Source: Pseudomonas psychrophila HA-4 (GTDB lineage: Bacteria; Pseudomonadota; Gammaproteobacteria; Pseudomonadales; Pseudomonadaceae). Taken from it: 64,000 nt of DNA. The stretch spans positions 1-64,000 of the forward strand of contig NZ_ALJC01000131.1 of assembly GCF_000282975.1 (NCBI RefSeq), given 5' to 3'. Below, piece after piece: positions 54,320-63,989 of this stretch. A model generated the notes under the pieces. It saw only the letters and a program-made list of their open reading frames with translations, made no database searches and had not been told where the DNA came from. The translations under genes and the position numbers were made by a program. Every line of letters begins with the position of its first letter. The first letter of the stretch is position 1.

Positions 54320-55714
54320 TTAAACCTGCGATTGAGCGCCTTCAAACCACGCCAGCTTCTCACGAAGCAACACCACTTCGCCTACGATCACCAAGGTCGG
54401 GGCATGCACTTCGTGCTCCGCAACCAACGTTGGCAAATCCTTCAACGTGCCGGTAAAGACGCGCTGATTCGACGTAGTACCTTGCTGAATCAAGGCTGCC
54501 GGGGTATCCGCCGAACGACCATGAGCAATCAATTGCTCGCAGATAATCGGCAAGCCGATCAGGCCCATGTAGAACACCAACGTTTGCGCCGGAGCAACCA
54601 AGTCGTTCCACGGCAAATTGCTGGTGCCATCCTTCAAGTGCCCGGTCACAAAACGCACGGACTGCGCATAATCGCGGTGCGTCAACGGGATCCCAGCGTA
54701 AGCCGCGCAACCACTGGCAGCGGTAATGCCCGGCACTACCTGGAATGGAATCCCGTGGGCGGCAAGTTCTTCGATTTCTTCGCCGCCACGACCAAAGATG
54801 AACGGATCTCCACCTTTTAGTCGCACTACGCGCTTGCCTTGTTTGGCCAAATCTACCAATTGCTGGTTGATCTGGTCTTGCGGCACCGCGTGATCAGCTC
54901 GACGTTTGCCCACATAGACGCGTTCAGCATCGCGACGGCACAGTTCCAGAATGGCCGGAGCCACCAAACGGTCGTACAGCACCACATCAGCCTGCTGCAT
55001 TAGGCGCAGGGCACGAAAGGTCAGCAGGTCAGGATCACCCGGCCCGGCACCCACGAGGTACACCTCGCCGGTGGTCTGCGCCGCTTCGCCATTAATCTTG
55101 GCCAGCAGCAAACGCTCGGCTTCGGTGCCCTGCCCGGCCAGTTGACGTTCGGCAATCGGGCCTTGGAATACGTCTTCCCAGAAACCACGTCGTTGCTGCA
55201 CATCCGGGAACAAGCCTTTGACCTGGGTCCGAAAGCGCGCGGCAAGGCCCGCCAACTGACCGTAGGTCGAAGGAATCCAGGTTTCGATCTTGGCGCGTAT
55301 CAAGCGTGCCAGCACTGGCGCGTCACCACCGCTAGAGATAGCAATCACTAACGGTGAACGATCAACGATGGCTGGGAAGATCACGCTGCACAGCGCTGGC
55401 GCGTCCACTACGTTTACCGGCACGCAACGTCGATGGGCATCCGCAGACACTTGGGCGTTGAGCGGCTCATCGTCGGTGGCGGCGATGATCAGCCCGCACC
55501 CGTCAAGGTCGGCCTCAACATAACCACGCAACACCAGCTCACCACCGCTACTGTTTACCAACTCGCACAGCTGGGGCTCTACAGCAGGCGCAACCACCCG
55601 CAACACCGCGCCGGCATCGGCCAGCAGTCGAGATTTGCGCAAGGCAATCTCCCCACCACCGACCACCAGTACACGGCTGCCCCGCAGGTTATGAAACAGC
55701 GGCAGAAACTCCAT
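54320..55714 (-). CDS. cysG: Siroheme synthase
   Basis: A 464-residue trifunctional enzyme for sirohaem, the cofactor of sulfite and nitrite reductases. The N-terminal 150 residues are the precorrin-2 dehydrogenase/ferrochelatase (VLVVGGGEIALRKSRLL, ISSGGDAPVLARLIR). The C-terminal 245 residues are the uroporphyrinogen III methyltransferase (YLVGAGPGDPDLLTFRA, RLKGGDPFIFGRGGEE, VVPGITAASG). The start is immediately after the serS stop, so the two are coupled. Confidence 0.97.
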   Translation of the reverse strand: MEFLPLFHNLRGSRVLVVGGGEIALRKSRLLADAGAVLRVVAPAVEPQLCELVNSSGGELVLRGYVEADLDGCGLIIAATDDEPLNAQVSADAHRRCVPVNVVDAPALCSVIFPAIVDRSPLVIAISSGGDAPVLARLIRAKIETWIPSTYGQLAGLAARFRTQVKGLFPDVQQRRGFWEDVFQGPIAERQLAGQGTEAERLLLAKINGEAAQTTGEVYLVGAGPGDPDLLTFRALRLMQQADVVLYDRLVAPAILELCRRDAERVYVGKRRADHAVPQDQINQQLVDLAKQGKRVVRLKGGDPFIFGRGGEEIEELAAHGIPFQVVPGITAASGCAAYAGIPLTHRDYAQSVRFVTGHLKDGTSNLPWNDLVAPAQTLVFYMGLIGLPIICEQLIAHGRSADTPAALIQQGTTSNQRVFTGTLKDLPTLVAEHEVHAPTLVIVGEVVLLREKLAWFEGAQSQV

Positions 55715-56995
55715 TTAGCCGATGACCTCAATGCCGCCCATGTAAGGCTTGAGCACTTCAGGCACACGGATGGAACCATCTGCTTGCTGGTAGTTTTCCA
55801 ACACAGCAACCAAGGTACGGCCTACAGCCAGACCTGAACCGTTGAGGGTATGAACCAGCTCAGGTTTGCCGGTTTCCGGGTTGCGGAAACGCGCTTGCAT
55901 GCGACGGGCCTGGAAGTCACCACAGTTAGAGCACGACGAAATTTCGCGGTACTTGTCCTGGCTCGGGATCCACACTTCCAAGTCATAGGTTTTAACAGCG
56001 CTAAAACCCATGTCGCCGGTGCACAGCGCGAGTGTGCGATAAGGCAGTTCAAGCAGTTGCAGCACTTTTTCAGCGTTGCCCACCAGACCTTCTAGCGCGT
56101 CCATCGAGGTCGAAGGCTCGACGATCTGGACCATTTCAACTTTGTCGAACTGGTGCTGGCGAATCATGCCGCGTGTGTCACGGCCCGACGCACCGGCTTC
56201 GCTACGGAAGCATGGCGTGTGCGCCACGAATTTGATCGGCAGCGATTTGTGATCAACGATTTCGCCCGACACGATGTTGGTCAGCGACACTTCAGCCGTC
56301 GGAATCAAGTACAGATCGGCTTCGCCTTCGCGGCTGATCTTGAACAGGTCTTCTTCGAACTTAGGCAATTGGCCAGTACCCTGGAGCGCAGGCGCCTGTA
56401 CCAGGTAAGGCGTGTAAGCCTCTTCGTAGCCGTGTTCGTTGATGTGCAGGTTGATCATGAACTGTGCCAAAGCACGGTGCAGACGAGCGATCGGTCCACG
56501 CAGCAAGGCAAAACGGGCGCCGGACAGCTTGGCGGCGGTTTCAAAGTCCAGCCAGCCGTATTGCTCGCCCAGCGCGACGTGGTCCTTGATCTCGAAATCA
56601 AAGGCTGTAGGCGTGCCCCAACGACGAATTTCGACGTTGTCGTCTTCGTCTGCACCGACCGGCACCGATTCGTGTGGCAGGTTCGGCAAGCTCAATAGAA
56701 TCGAGTCCAACTCGGTCTGGATCGCGTCCAGTTCAACCTTGCCATTGGCCAAGTCGCTGCCCATGGTTTCAACGCTGGCCATCAGTGGCGCGATATCTTC
56801 GCCGCGCGCCTTGGCCTGACCAATGCTTTTGGAGATGGCATTGCGCTCAGCCTGCAGGCGCTCGGTCAGGGTCTGAACTTCTTTACGCTTGGCTTCCAGC
56901 GCGTCGATGCGCGCCACGTCCAGCTTAAAGCCACGGGATGCCAGGCGATCCGCTACGTCCTGAAGGTTGGTACGTAACAGTTTGGAATCGAGCAT
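55715..56995 (-). CDS. serS: Serine--tRNA ligase
   Basis: A 426-residue class II synthetase. The N-terminal coiled-coil arm (residues 27-105) grips the long tRNA(Ser) variable arm. Motif 2 is FRSEAGASGRDTRGMIRQHQFDKVE and motif 3 is LNGSGLAVGRTLVAVLEN. The length is normal. It follows crcB by 16 bases and precedes cysG with no gap. Confidence 0.98.
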   Translation of the reverse strand: MLDSKLLRTNLQDVADRLASRGFKLDVARIDALEAKRKEVQTLTERLQAERNAISKSIGQAKARGEDIAPLMASVETMGSDLANGKVELDAIQTELDSILLSLPNLPHESVPVGADEDDNVEIRRWGTPTAFDFEIKDHVALGEQYGWLDFETAAKLSGARFALLRGPIARLHRALAQFMINLHINEHGYEEAYTPYLVQAPALQGTGQLPKFEEDLFKISREGEADLYLIPTAEVSLTNIVSGEIVDHKSLPIKFVAHTPCFRSEAGASGRDTRGMIRQHQFDKVEMVQIVEPSTSMDALEGLVGNAEKVLQLLELPYRTLALCTGDMGFSAVKTYDLEVWIPSQDKYREISSCSNCGDFQARRMQARFRNPETGKPELVHTLNGSGLAVGRTLVAVLENYQQADGSIRVPEVLKPYMGGIEVIG

Positions 56996-57011
56996 GTCGG
57001 TTTCTCGTTTA

Positions 57012-57386
57012 TCAAAGTTTGGTCAGGGACAGGCCAGCCCAGGTCGCGAGCAGCCCGCCGAATACACTGAGGGCCGCATAGCCCAGTGCCAATGGCACTT
57101 GCCCGCTTTCAAGCAGGCGCACCGTATCCAGTGAAAAGGATGAAAAAGTAGTCAAGCCACCCAGGAAACCAACCATCAGTCCGGCACGGACTTCAATCGG
57201 TACTTCTGGACGGATCAAAAAAAGTCCGTAAAGGACGCCAATCAGCAGGCAGCCCACGATATTAACGGCCAATGTCGCGGTATAGAAGTGCTTTGGCCAA
57301 TTGGCGTTGATCCAATTACCCGTAGCGAATCGCAATAATGTGCCTGCTATACCGCCGACCGACACCGCAGCGATCAAGGGAATCAC
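57012..57386 (-). CDS. crcB: Fluoride exporter CrcB/Fluc
   Basis: A 124-residue, four-helix membrane protein of the dual-topology fluoride channel family. The signature GGIAGTLLRF and the segment GFLGGLTTFSSFSLD are conserved. It works as a homodimer that lets fluoride out of the cell. Its start overlaps the rarA stop by four bases (ATGA), so expression follows rarA. No fluoride riboswitch could sit directly in front of it. Confidence 0.96.
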   Translation of the reverse strand: MIPLIAAVSVGGIAGTLLRFATGNWINANWPKHFYTATLAVNIVGCLLIGVLYGLFLIRPEVPIEVRAGLMVGFLGGLTTFSSFSLDTVRLLESGQVPLALGYAALSVFGGLLATWAGLSLTKL

Positions 57387-58708
57387 GGTTTTCTCCGCTG
57401 CCGCGGGCTAGCTTGGTCCAATGCGGCCAAGTGCTTAAGCTTCTCGCCGATCTTAAGCTCCAGCCCACGCGGCACAGGCTGATAGAGCTGCAACGGCTCA
57501 AGTTCGTCGGGGTAGTAGTCTTCACCCGCGGCATACGCATCGGGTTCATCGTGGGCGTAGCGGTACTCATCGCCATACCCCAATTGCTTCATGAGCTTGG
57601 TCGGCGCGTTACGCAAATGTAACGGAACTTCCAACGAACCGTACTCGGCAGCACTGCGCAATGCCGCCTTGAAGCCCATATACACCGCGTTGCTTTTCGG
57701 CGCACAGGCCAGGTAAGTGATGGCCTGGGCCACGGCCAACTCGCCTTCGGGGCTGCCGAGCCGCTCTTGCACGTCCCAGGCCGAGAGGCACAGGCTCAAG
57801 GCACGCGGATCAGCGTTGCCGATGTCTTCACTGGCCATGCGCACCACCCGGCGAGCGATGTACAGCGGGTCGCAACCGCCATCAATCATCCGCGCAAACC
57901 AGTACAGCGCACCGTCCGGGTTGGAGCCACGCACCGATTTGTGCAAGGCCGAAATTTGGTCGTAAAACGCCTCACCGCCTTTGTCGAAGCGCCTCTGGGT
58001 ATCGCCCAGCAAGTCATGCAGCAGGTCGACGCCGATTTCACTGTGGTCTTCCGCCAGGTCAGAGGCGTTTTCCAGCAGGTTGAGCAAACGTCGGCCATCA
58101 CCATCAGCGGCCCTGAGCAACGTTTGGAAACCCTCATCGCCCAAGGTTAGGCCTCGCTTGCCTAGGCCTTTGTCTTCGGTCAACGCCCGGTGTACCAACT
58201 TGTGCAACGCCGTCTCGTCGAGGCTTTTAAGCACGTACACCCGCGCCCGCGACAACAGGGCGTTGTTGAGTTCAAAGGAGGGGTTTTCGGTGGTCGCGCC
58301 GATAAAAATCAGGGTACCGTCTTCAACGTAGGGCAAGAACGCATCTTGCTGCGACTTGTTGAAGCGGTGCACTTCGTCGACAAACAGGATGGTCCGTCGC
58401 CCGTATTGACCGGCTTGCTGCTTGGCGATTTCAACCGCCTGACGGATTTCCTTGACCCCGGCGAGGACCGCCGAGACCGTTTCAAAATGCGCATCCGACA
58501 CTTCTGCGAGCAATCGTGCCAAGGTGGTTTTACCCACCCCCGGCGGGCCCCAGAAGATCATCGAATGCAACGCGCCCTGCTCCAGCGCTTCACGCAGTGG
58601 CTTGCCCCGGGCAAGTAAGTGTTCTTGACCGACGTACTCATCCAGATTGGCTGCACGCAAACGGGCAGCCAAGGGTTGGGCAATCGGGGCACTTCGAAAC
58701 AGATCCAT
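57383..58708 (-). CDS. rarA: Replication-associated recombination protein RarA (MgsA)
   Basis: A 441-residue AAA+ ATPase related to clamp loaders that acts at stalled replication forks. Landmarks are Walker A GPPGVGKTTLA, Walker B ILFVDEVHRFNKSQQD, sensor 1 GATTENPSFELN and the arginine-finger segment. The C-terminal tetramerisation part has SVRGSNPDGALYWFARMIDGG. It lies between lolA and crcB in the conserved ftsK-lolA-rarA-crcB-serS order. Confidence 0.97.
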   Translation of the reverse strand: MDLFRSAPIAQPLAARLRAANLDEYVGQEHLLARGKPLREALEQGALHSMIFWGPPGVGKTTLARLLAEVSDAHFETVSAVLAGVKEIRQAVEIAKQQAGQYGRRTILFVDEVHRFNKSQQDAFLPYVEDGTLIFIGATTENPSFELNNALLSRARVYVLKSLDETALHKLVHRALTEDKGLGKRGLTLGDEGFQTLLRAADGDGRRLLNLLENASDLAEDHSEIGVDLLHDLLGDTQRRFDKGGEAFYDQISALHKSVRGSNPDGALYWFARMIDGGCDPLYIARRVVRMASEDIGNADPRALSLCLSAWDVQERLGSPEGELAVAQAITYLACAPKSNAVYMGFKAALRSAAEYGSLEVPLHLRNAPTKLMKQLGYGDEYRYAHDEPDAYAAGEDYYPDELEPLQLYQPVPRGLELKIGEKLKHLAALDQASPRQRRKP

Positions 58709-58735
58709 AGCAGCGTTTGAAACCTCGTCCAGGGC

Positions 58736-59359
58736 TTATTCCTGGATGACATCAGCCCCTTTCGGGATATCGAACTTGAATTTGGACGCAGGGATCGGCA
58801 CGTTGGCCTTGACCCCGGTGAACAGCAGGTCAGTACGCTGACCCACGCTATCAACCAAACGCATGTTATTGATCAAACCCTTGTTAAACGACAGGTTCAG
58901 CGAGTCAAACAGGGTGTCTTTGGTCTTGGGCTTGAGAGTGAAGTCCATCACATCACCAGCCTGTTTGGAGGTAATGTCAAAACTTTCGCTGATTTTTGAT
59001 ACATCACCCGAGAGCAGCAAGGCCGGGGTCTGAGTCAGGCGCTGGTCAAGCTTCTTGATGGTGACCTGCTCAAGGTCCGGGTCCCACAAGGTGACCTTCT
59101 GGCCATCGGAAACCATGGTCTGCTCATTCGGCGCATCAGTGTGCCAGTAGAACCGCCCCGGACGCTGCAAGGCCATTTGCCCTTTAGTGTCTTGGAGCTG
59201 AGTCCCGCCGCCATCCAGGGTCAACTGAGAAAAATCGGCCGTCAACGTTTCCGACCGTTCCAGAAGGCTGGTCAGGCTCTGTACATCCGCGGGAGCGGAA
59301 CTGGCGGAAAAGGCAGTTAACGCCAAAACCGGTAGCAACAACATGCTGACAAGACGCAT
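58736..59359 (-). CDS. lolA: Outer-membrane lipoprotein carrier protein LolA
   Basis: A 207-residue periplasmic chaperone that carries lipoproteins from LolCDE to LolB. The signal peptide is MRLVSMLLLPVLALTAFSAS, cut near SSA-PA. The mature part has the LolA landmarks LTADFSQL, RPGRFYWHTDAPNEQ and LWDPDLEQVTI. The ATG at 59359 has GAGG about eight bases upstream; an ATG four codons earlier is the alternative. Confidence 0.96.
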   Translation of the reverse strand: MRLVSMLLLPVLALTAFSASSAPADVQSLTSLLERSETLTADFSQLTLDGGGTQLQDTKGQMALQRPGRFYWHTDAPNEQTMVSDGQKVTLWDPDLEQVTIKKLDQRLTQTPALLLSGDVSKISESFDITSKQAGDVMDFTLKPKTKDTLFDSLNLSFNKGLINNMRLVDSVGQRTDLLFTGVKANVPIPASKFKFDIPKGADVIQE

Positions 59360-59411
59360 GGAAATCCTCATTGATTAGTTAAACCCTGCTTGCAGATTAC
59401 CTGCGAGCAGA

Positions 59412-61814
59412 TCAGTCGCGTATTGGAGCTGGCGCCAGCACTTCGCGGGAGCCGTTAGTGTTCATCGAGGTCACAACCCCGGCCATTTCCATGGACTCGA
59501 TCATACGCGCAGCGCGGTTGTAGCCGATCTTCAGTTTGCGTTGAACCGCAGAGATCGAAGCACGGCGGCTTTCAAGTACAAATTGGACGGCTTCGTCATA
59601 CAGCGCATCAGTTTCAGCGTCGTCGCCGCCTTCACTGCTGCCGCCGTCAAAGCCACTGCCCGGCTCTTCAACGCCCGCTAGGATGTCTTCGTTGTAGTCC
59701 GGCGTGCCACGCAGCTTCCAGGCCTCAACCACACGGTGGACCTCATCGTCCGAAACGAACGCGCCGTGTACCCGAATGGGCAGGCTGGTGCCGGGCGGCA
59801 TGTAGAGCATGTCACCGTGACCGAGCAATTGTTCAGCGCCGCCTTGGTCGATGATGGTCCGTGAGTCAATTTTGCTCGATACCTGGAACGCCATACGGGT
59901 CGGAATGTTGGCCTTGATCAGGCCGGTAATCACATCCACCGAGGGACGCTGGGTCGCGAGGATCAAGTGAATCCCTGCGGCCCGCGCCTTCTGGGCGATA
60001 CGGGCGATCAGTTCTTCAACCTTCTTGCCGACGATCATCATCATGTCGGCAAATTCGTCGACCACCACCACGATGGTCGGCAACTTAGTCAGTAGCGGCG
60101 CTTCGTCATGAATGCTTTCGCGCTTGTACAGCGGGTCACTTATCGGCTCGCCAGCAGCCTCGGCGTCTTTGATCTTCTGGTTGAAGCCCGCCAGGTTACG
60201 CACGCCCATCTTCGCCATCAGTTTGTATCGGCGCTCCATCTCGGCAACGCTCCAGCGCAGGGCGTTGGCCGCGTCCTTCATGTCAGTCACGACGGGGCAC
60301 AGCAAATGCGGAATGCCTTCGTAGATCGACAGCTCAAGCATTTTCGGGTCGATCATGATCAGCTTGGCGTCTTCCGGCCCAGACTTGAACAAAATCGACA
60401 GGATCATGGCGTTAACGCCTACCGACTTACCGGAACCGGTGGTACCGGCGACCAGCAAGTGCGGCATTTTCGCCAAGTCGGTGATGACCGGCTTGCCGCC
60501 AATATCATGGCCAAGGGCCAATGTCACTGGCGACTTGGCGTCATCAAACTCAGGTGTCGACAACACCTCGGAGAAGCGCACGATCTGGCGATCTTCGTTG
60601 GGGATCTCGATACCCACAGTGGTTTTGCCGGGGATCACTTCAACCACCCGCACGCTAGTCACGGCCAGCGAGCGTGCCAAGTCTTTGGCGAGGTTAGCGA
60701 TACGGCTGACCTTCACCCCGGCAGCCGGCTGAATTTCGTAACGGGTAATCACCGGGCCAGGATGGATCGAGTCAACGGTCACCTCGACCCCGAACTCCTT
60801 GAGCTTGATTTCGAGCAAGTGGCCAACGGCCGCTAGGGATTCAGGAGAGTAATTAAGTTGTTTCTTCTCAGCGGGGTCAAGAATCGAAATCGGCGGCAAA
60901 GTGCCTTCAACTGCACTGTCGACAAACAGCGGGGCCTGCTTCTCTTTCTGCACGCGCTTGCTTGGCTCAGGCGCTTTGGCCTGCACGGGAGTGATCACTG
61001 CCGGGACGTGCTTTTCACGGTCGGACATGTGCTTGGTCAAAGCGTGCTCGCGTTCGATCAGGCGTTCTTTAACCTTGGCCTGCTCGCGCTTGTCGGAAAC
61101 GCTTGGGGCGACGACTTCGTTGACACGGGTATCGACCTCGCGCAATTGAGCAACCAGTTGCTTGCGCTCATTGCGCTCCGACCACCAACGATTGGCTGCA
61201 CCCTGGATCAGCTCAAACAAGTCGAGGGTAATTTTGCCGGTCACATCCATGACCTTGAACCACGACAAATCGGTAAATATCGTCAAGCCAAACAGGAACA
61301 AGGCAATCAGAAGTAAGGTGCTGCCTTGGATATTCAGGGCGTTTTTCGCCAAATCTCCCAGGCTTTCACCCAATGCACCGCCAGCACCTGCGGGCAAACC
61401 ACTGGCTGAGTGGAAGTGAAGGTGCGCCAAGGCTGCACCCGAAATGACCAGAAACACCAGACCCACCAGACGCCACGAAAACAGCAGGCCGCTCCACTGC
61501 CAAGGCTGATGCCGCTCGCGGAAGATCTGAAACGCCTTGATCGCCAGCAACAGCGGAAAGATGTAGGCAAAATAGCCCAGCACCATGAACAGAATGTCCG
61601 CGCTGTAGGAGCCTGCAGGCCCGCCGAAGTTCTGCACGTCCACAACGCGGCTGTTATGGCTCCAGCCGGGATCGTCCTTACCATAGGTGAGCAAGGCCAT
61701 CATCAGAAACAGGCATAAAGCGCCAATAGCAAGCAGTGCACCTTCCTTGAGCCGGTAGTGCAGTTGCTGACGCCAGAGTGGAACTGTTTTAGGTGCTGCT
61801 GTGGATTTCTTCAA
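59412..61814 (-). CDS. ftsK: DNA translocase FtsK
   Basis: An 800-residue divisome protein that pumps chromosome ends and triggers dimer resolution. The N-terminal 200 residues hold four membrane helices. A short linker (200-300) rich in charged residues follows. The motor domain has Walker A GTTGSGKSVGVNAM and Walker B IVVVVDEFADMMM. The C-terminal winged-helix gamma domain recognises KOPS (RRASISAVQRKLKIGYNRAARMIE). I prefer the TTG at 61814, which matches the family N-terminus (KKSTAAPK) and has AGGA upstream; an ATG-like longer frame begins at 61877. Confidence 0.95.
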   Translation of the reverse strand: MKKSTAAPKTVPLWRQQLHYRLKEGALLAIGALCLFLMMALLTYGKDDPGWSHNSRVVDVQNFGGPAGSYSADILFMVLGYFAYIFPLLLAIKAFQIFRERHQPWQWSGLLFSWRLVGLVFLVISGAALAHLHFHSASGLPAGAGGALGESLGDLAKNALNIQGSTLLLIALFLFGLTIFTDLSWFKVMDVTGKITLDLFELIQGAANRWWSERNERKQLVAQLREVDTRVNEVVAPSVSDKREQAKVKERLIEREHALTKHMSDREKHVPAVITPVQAKAPEPSKRVQKEKQAPLFVDSAVEGTLPPISILDPAEKKQLNYSPESLAAVGHLLEIKLKEFGVEVTVDSIHPGPVITRYEIQPAAGVKVSRIANLAKDLARSLAVTSVRVVEVIPGKTTVGIEIPNEDRQIVRFSEVLSTPEFDDAKSPVTLALGHDIGGKPVITDLAKMPHLLVAGTTGSGKSVGVNAMILSILFKSGPEDAKLIMIDPKMLELSIYEGIPHLLCPVVTDMKDAANALRWSVAEMERRYKLMAKMGVRNLAGFNQKIKDAEAAGEPISDPLYKRESIHDEAPLLTKLPTIVVVVDEFADMMMIVGKKVEELIARIAQKARAAGIHLILATQRPSVDVITGLIKANIPTRMAFQVSSKIDSRTIIDQGGAEQLLGHGDMLYMPPGTSLPIRVHGAFVSDDEVHRVVEAWKLRGTPDYNEDILAGVEEPGSGFDGGSSEGGDDAETDALYDEAVQFVLESRRASISAVQRKLKIGYNRAARMIESMEMAGVVTSMNTNGSREVLAPAPIRD

Positions 61815-62228
61815 AACGCGTCTTTTCCTGCGCCTGTGGCGCGCCCAACTATTGATTGACTGCAAAATACTGCTCAAATCGAGCAGGTGACAAGTTCAGA
61901 GATGAAACTGGACTAGCCTTGCACACAGCCTTGTAATATGACTCGCACTCCATGACCAGCCCGCCATGAATTACGATAAGTGTTGTGCAGTTTAGAACAG
62001 CTCAAACAGGCGGGCCATTGTACGGGTTTCAGCCGTTGATGCCATGCTGGCGCCTGCGGCGATTGGTTACGCCTAGTTCTGGCCCGAGAGCCGCCAATTT
62101 GAGCATGCATTGCCTTTTGTGACAAAGACTTATACCACTGTCAAAACAGCCACGGGCCAGATCGACTAAGACCGCATTAGCGCGACAGAGTTGCAGCCAC
62201 CCCTCCCTCTTCTGTAAGACTGACTGCC
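61815..62228. other. Divergent region between ftsK and aat
   Basis: About 350-410 bases, depending on the ftsK start, between divergent genes. It should hold the promoters of both. I saw no coding sequence, repeat or hairpin with a T run. Confidence 0.55.
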
Positions 62229-62909
62229 ATGCTGACCTGGTTAAAACGCGACACCCTGACATTCCCCCCGCTGACAAAGGCCATGCGCGAGCCCAACGGG
62301 CTGCTGGCGGCGGGTGGAGACCTGTCGGCAGATCGCCTAATCCAGGCCTATCGCCATGGCTGCTTCCCGTGGTTTTCCGAGGGCCAGCCGATTCTTTGGT
62401 GGTCGCCCGACCCGCGCACAGTGCTGCTCCCCGAAGAACTGCACGTCTCTCGCAGCCTGGGTAAATTGTTACGCCAGCAACGTTACCAAGTGAGTTTTGA
62501 CTGTGACTTTGCGAGGGTCATTCAAGCCTGCGCCGCACCGCGCAGCTATGCGGATGGCACTTGGATTACCGATGAAATGCAAAATGCCTACATCGAGCTG
62601 CACGCTCGCGGGCATGCCCACTCGGTTGAGGTCTGGGACAACGGCGAACTGGTGGGAGGCCTGTATGGCTTGGCGATGGGCCAGCTATTCTTTGGCGAGT
62701 CCATGTTCAGTCGTGCAGACAATGCCTCGAAGTTTGGCTTTGCAACACTGGTCAAGCAGTTGAAGGCTTGGGGATTTGTGCTAATTGACTGCCAAATGCC
62801 AACCAGCCATCTCGAAAGTCTGGGTGCGCGCTCAATTTCACGCCAGCAATTCGCCGATTACCTACAAAAACATCTGGATCAGCCTACAACCGCGCAATGG
62901 GTTTTATAG
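62229..62909 (+). CDS. aat: Leucyl/phenylalanyl-tRNA--protein transferase
   Basis: A 226-residue enzyme of the N-degron pathway that adds Leu or Phe to N-terminal Lys/Arg. Landmarks are GLLAAGGDLSADRLIQAYRHGCFPWF, WWSPDPRT and GGLYGLAMGQLFFGESMFS. The length is normal. It is followed by bpt and infA on the same strand, a conserved Pseudomonas arrangement close to clpA/clpS. Confidence 0.97.
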   Translation: MLTWLKRDTLTFPPLTKAMREPNGLLAAGGDLSADRLIQAYRHGCFPWFSEGQPILWWSPDPRTVLLPEELHVSRSLGKLLRQQRYQVSFDCDFARVIQACAAPRSYADGTWITDEMQNAYIELHARGHAHSVEVWDNGELVGGLYGLAMGQLFFGESMFSRADNASKFGFATLVKQLKAWGFVLIDCQMPTSHLESLGARSISRQQFADYLQKHLDQPTTAQWVL

Positions 62910-62963
62910 GCGAGTTTTTCTAGCTGGCTTACACTTAATTCAAAGATTTCCCGAGGGCCAATC

Positions 62964-63671
62964 ATGACCGAGCTGGCGCGCTTGAAGTTTTATGCCACTC
63001 AACCTCACGCTTGCAGCTACCTGCCCGAAGAACAGGCCACTACGCTGTTCCTCGACCCCAGCCAGCCGATGGACGTGCAGGTCTATGCTGACTTGTCCGA
63101 TATGGGCTTTCGGCGCAGTGGCGACCATCTGTACCGGCCACACTGCCTCAAATGCGACGCGTGCACCCCTGCGCGCATACCTGTGGCGCTGTTTACTCCC
63201 AACCGTCAGCAAAAACGTATTTTCAAGCGCAATGCTGACTTGCACGTGCAAGCCGCCAAGCCAAGTTTCAGCGACGAATATTTTGATCTCTACCAACGCT
63301 ATATCGAGCAACGGCATGCTGATGGCGACATGTTTCCTCCAAGCCGCGATCAATTTTCAACTTTTTTAGTGCGCGACCTACCGTTCTCGACATTCTACGA
63401 ATTTCGCCTCAATGGACGCTTGCTGGCAGTGGCCGTCACCGACGTTTTGCCTAACGGATTATCGGCGGTTTACACCTTCTACGAACCTGCCGAAGAGCGC
63501 CGCAGTCTGGGGCGCTACGGCATTCTGTGGCAGATCGCTGAAGCCAGTCGTTTGGGGCTGGGGGCGCTGTACCTAGGCTACTGGATCAAGAACTGCAAAA
63601 AGATGAATTACAAGACCGAATACAGGCCCATTGAGCTGCTTATTAATCAGAGATGGAGCACTCTTAACTGA
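62964..63671 (+). CDS. bpt: Aspartate/glutamate leucyltransferase (Bpt)
   Basis: A 235-residue transferase that adds Leu to N-terminal Asp or Glu, the second bacterial N-degron branch. The N-terminal half keeps the conserved cysteines (HACSYLPEEQ and HCLKCDACTPARIPV). The C-terminal half has FYEPAEERRSLGRYGILWQI and YLGYWIKNCKKMNYKTEYRP. It resembles eukaryotic arginyltransferase ATE1, hence the older name. It starts 54 bases after aat. Confidence 0.96.
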   Translation: MTELARLKFYATQPHACSYLPEEQATTLFLDPSQPMDVQVYADLSDMGFRRSGDHLYRPHCLKCDACTPARIPVALFTPNRQQKRIFKRNADLHVQAAKPSFSDEYFDLYQRYIEQRHADGDMFPPSRDQFSTFLVRDLPFSTFYEFRLNGRLLAVAVTDVLPNGLSAVYTFYEPAEERRSLGRYGILWQIAEASRLGLGALYLGYWIKNCKKMNYKTEYRPIELLINQRWSTLN

Positions 63672-63770
63672 ACCCCTTGGCTTAAACCCCACTTTTCGGG
63701 CACAATGCACGCCGCTTTTGCCTGGCGCAGTTGCACCGGGCCATTCATTGGACACCGAGGGCTTTACTGC

Positions 63771-63989
63771 ATGTCGAAAGAAGACAGCTTCGAAATGGAA
63801 GGCACTGTCGTCGACACCCTGCCCAACACCATGTTTCGTGTGGAGTTGGAAAATGGGCACGTCGTAACCGCGCATATTTCCGGCAAGATGCGCAAGAACT
63901 ACATTCGTATTCTTACCGGTGACAAAGTGCGCGTCGAGCTGACGCCCTATGACTTGAGCAAAGGGCGCATCACTTACCGCGCTCGTTAA
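63771..63989 (+). CDS. infA: Translation initiation factor IF-1
   Basis: A 72-residue S1/OB-fold protein that binds the 30S A site during initiation. It starts [26 protein letters not shown] and includes [19 protein letters not shown], as in other gamma-proteobacteria. The ATG at 63771 gives the exact family length; a longer in-frame start at 63705 is discarded. It ends 11 bases before the window edge. Confidence 0.98.

Noticed and set aside
57387..57420. Fluoride riboswitch in front of crcB
   Set aside because: crcB overlaps the end of rarA, leaving no leader for a riboswitch.
61815..62228. No trxB between ftsK and aat, unlike P. aeruginosa as I recall it
   Set aside because: Other pseudomonads appear to have trxB elsewhere, so this is probably normal variation and no remnant is visible.
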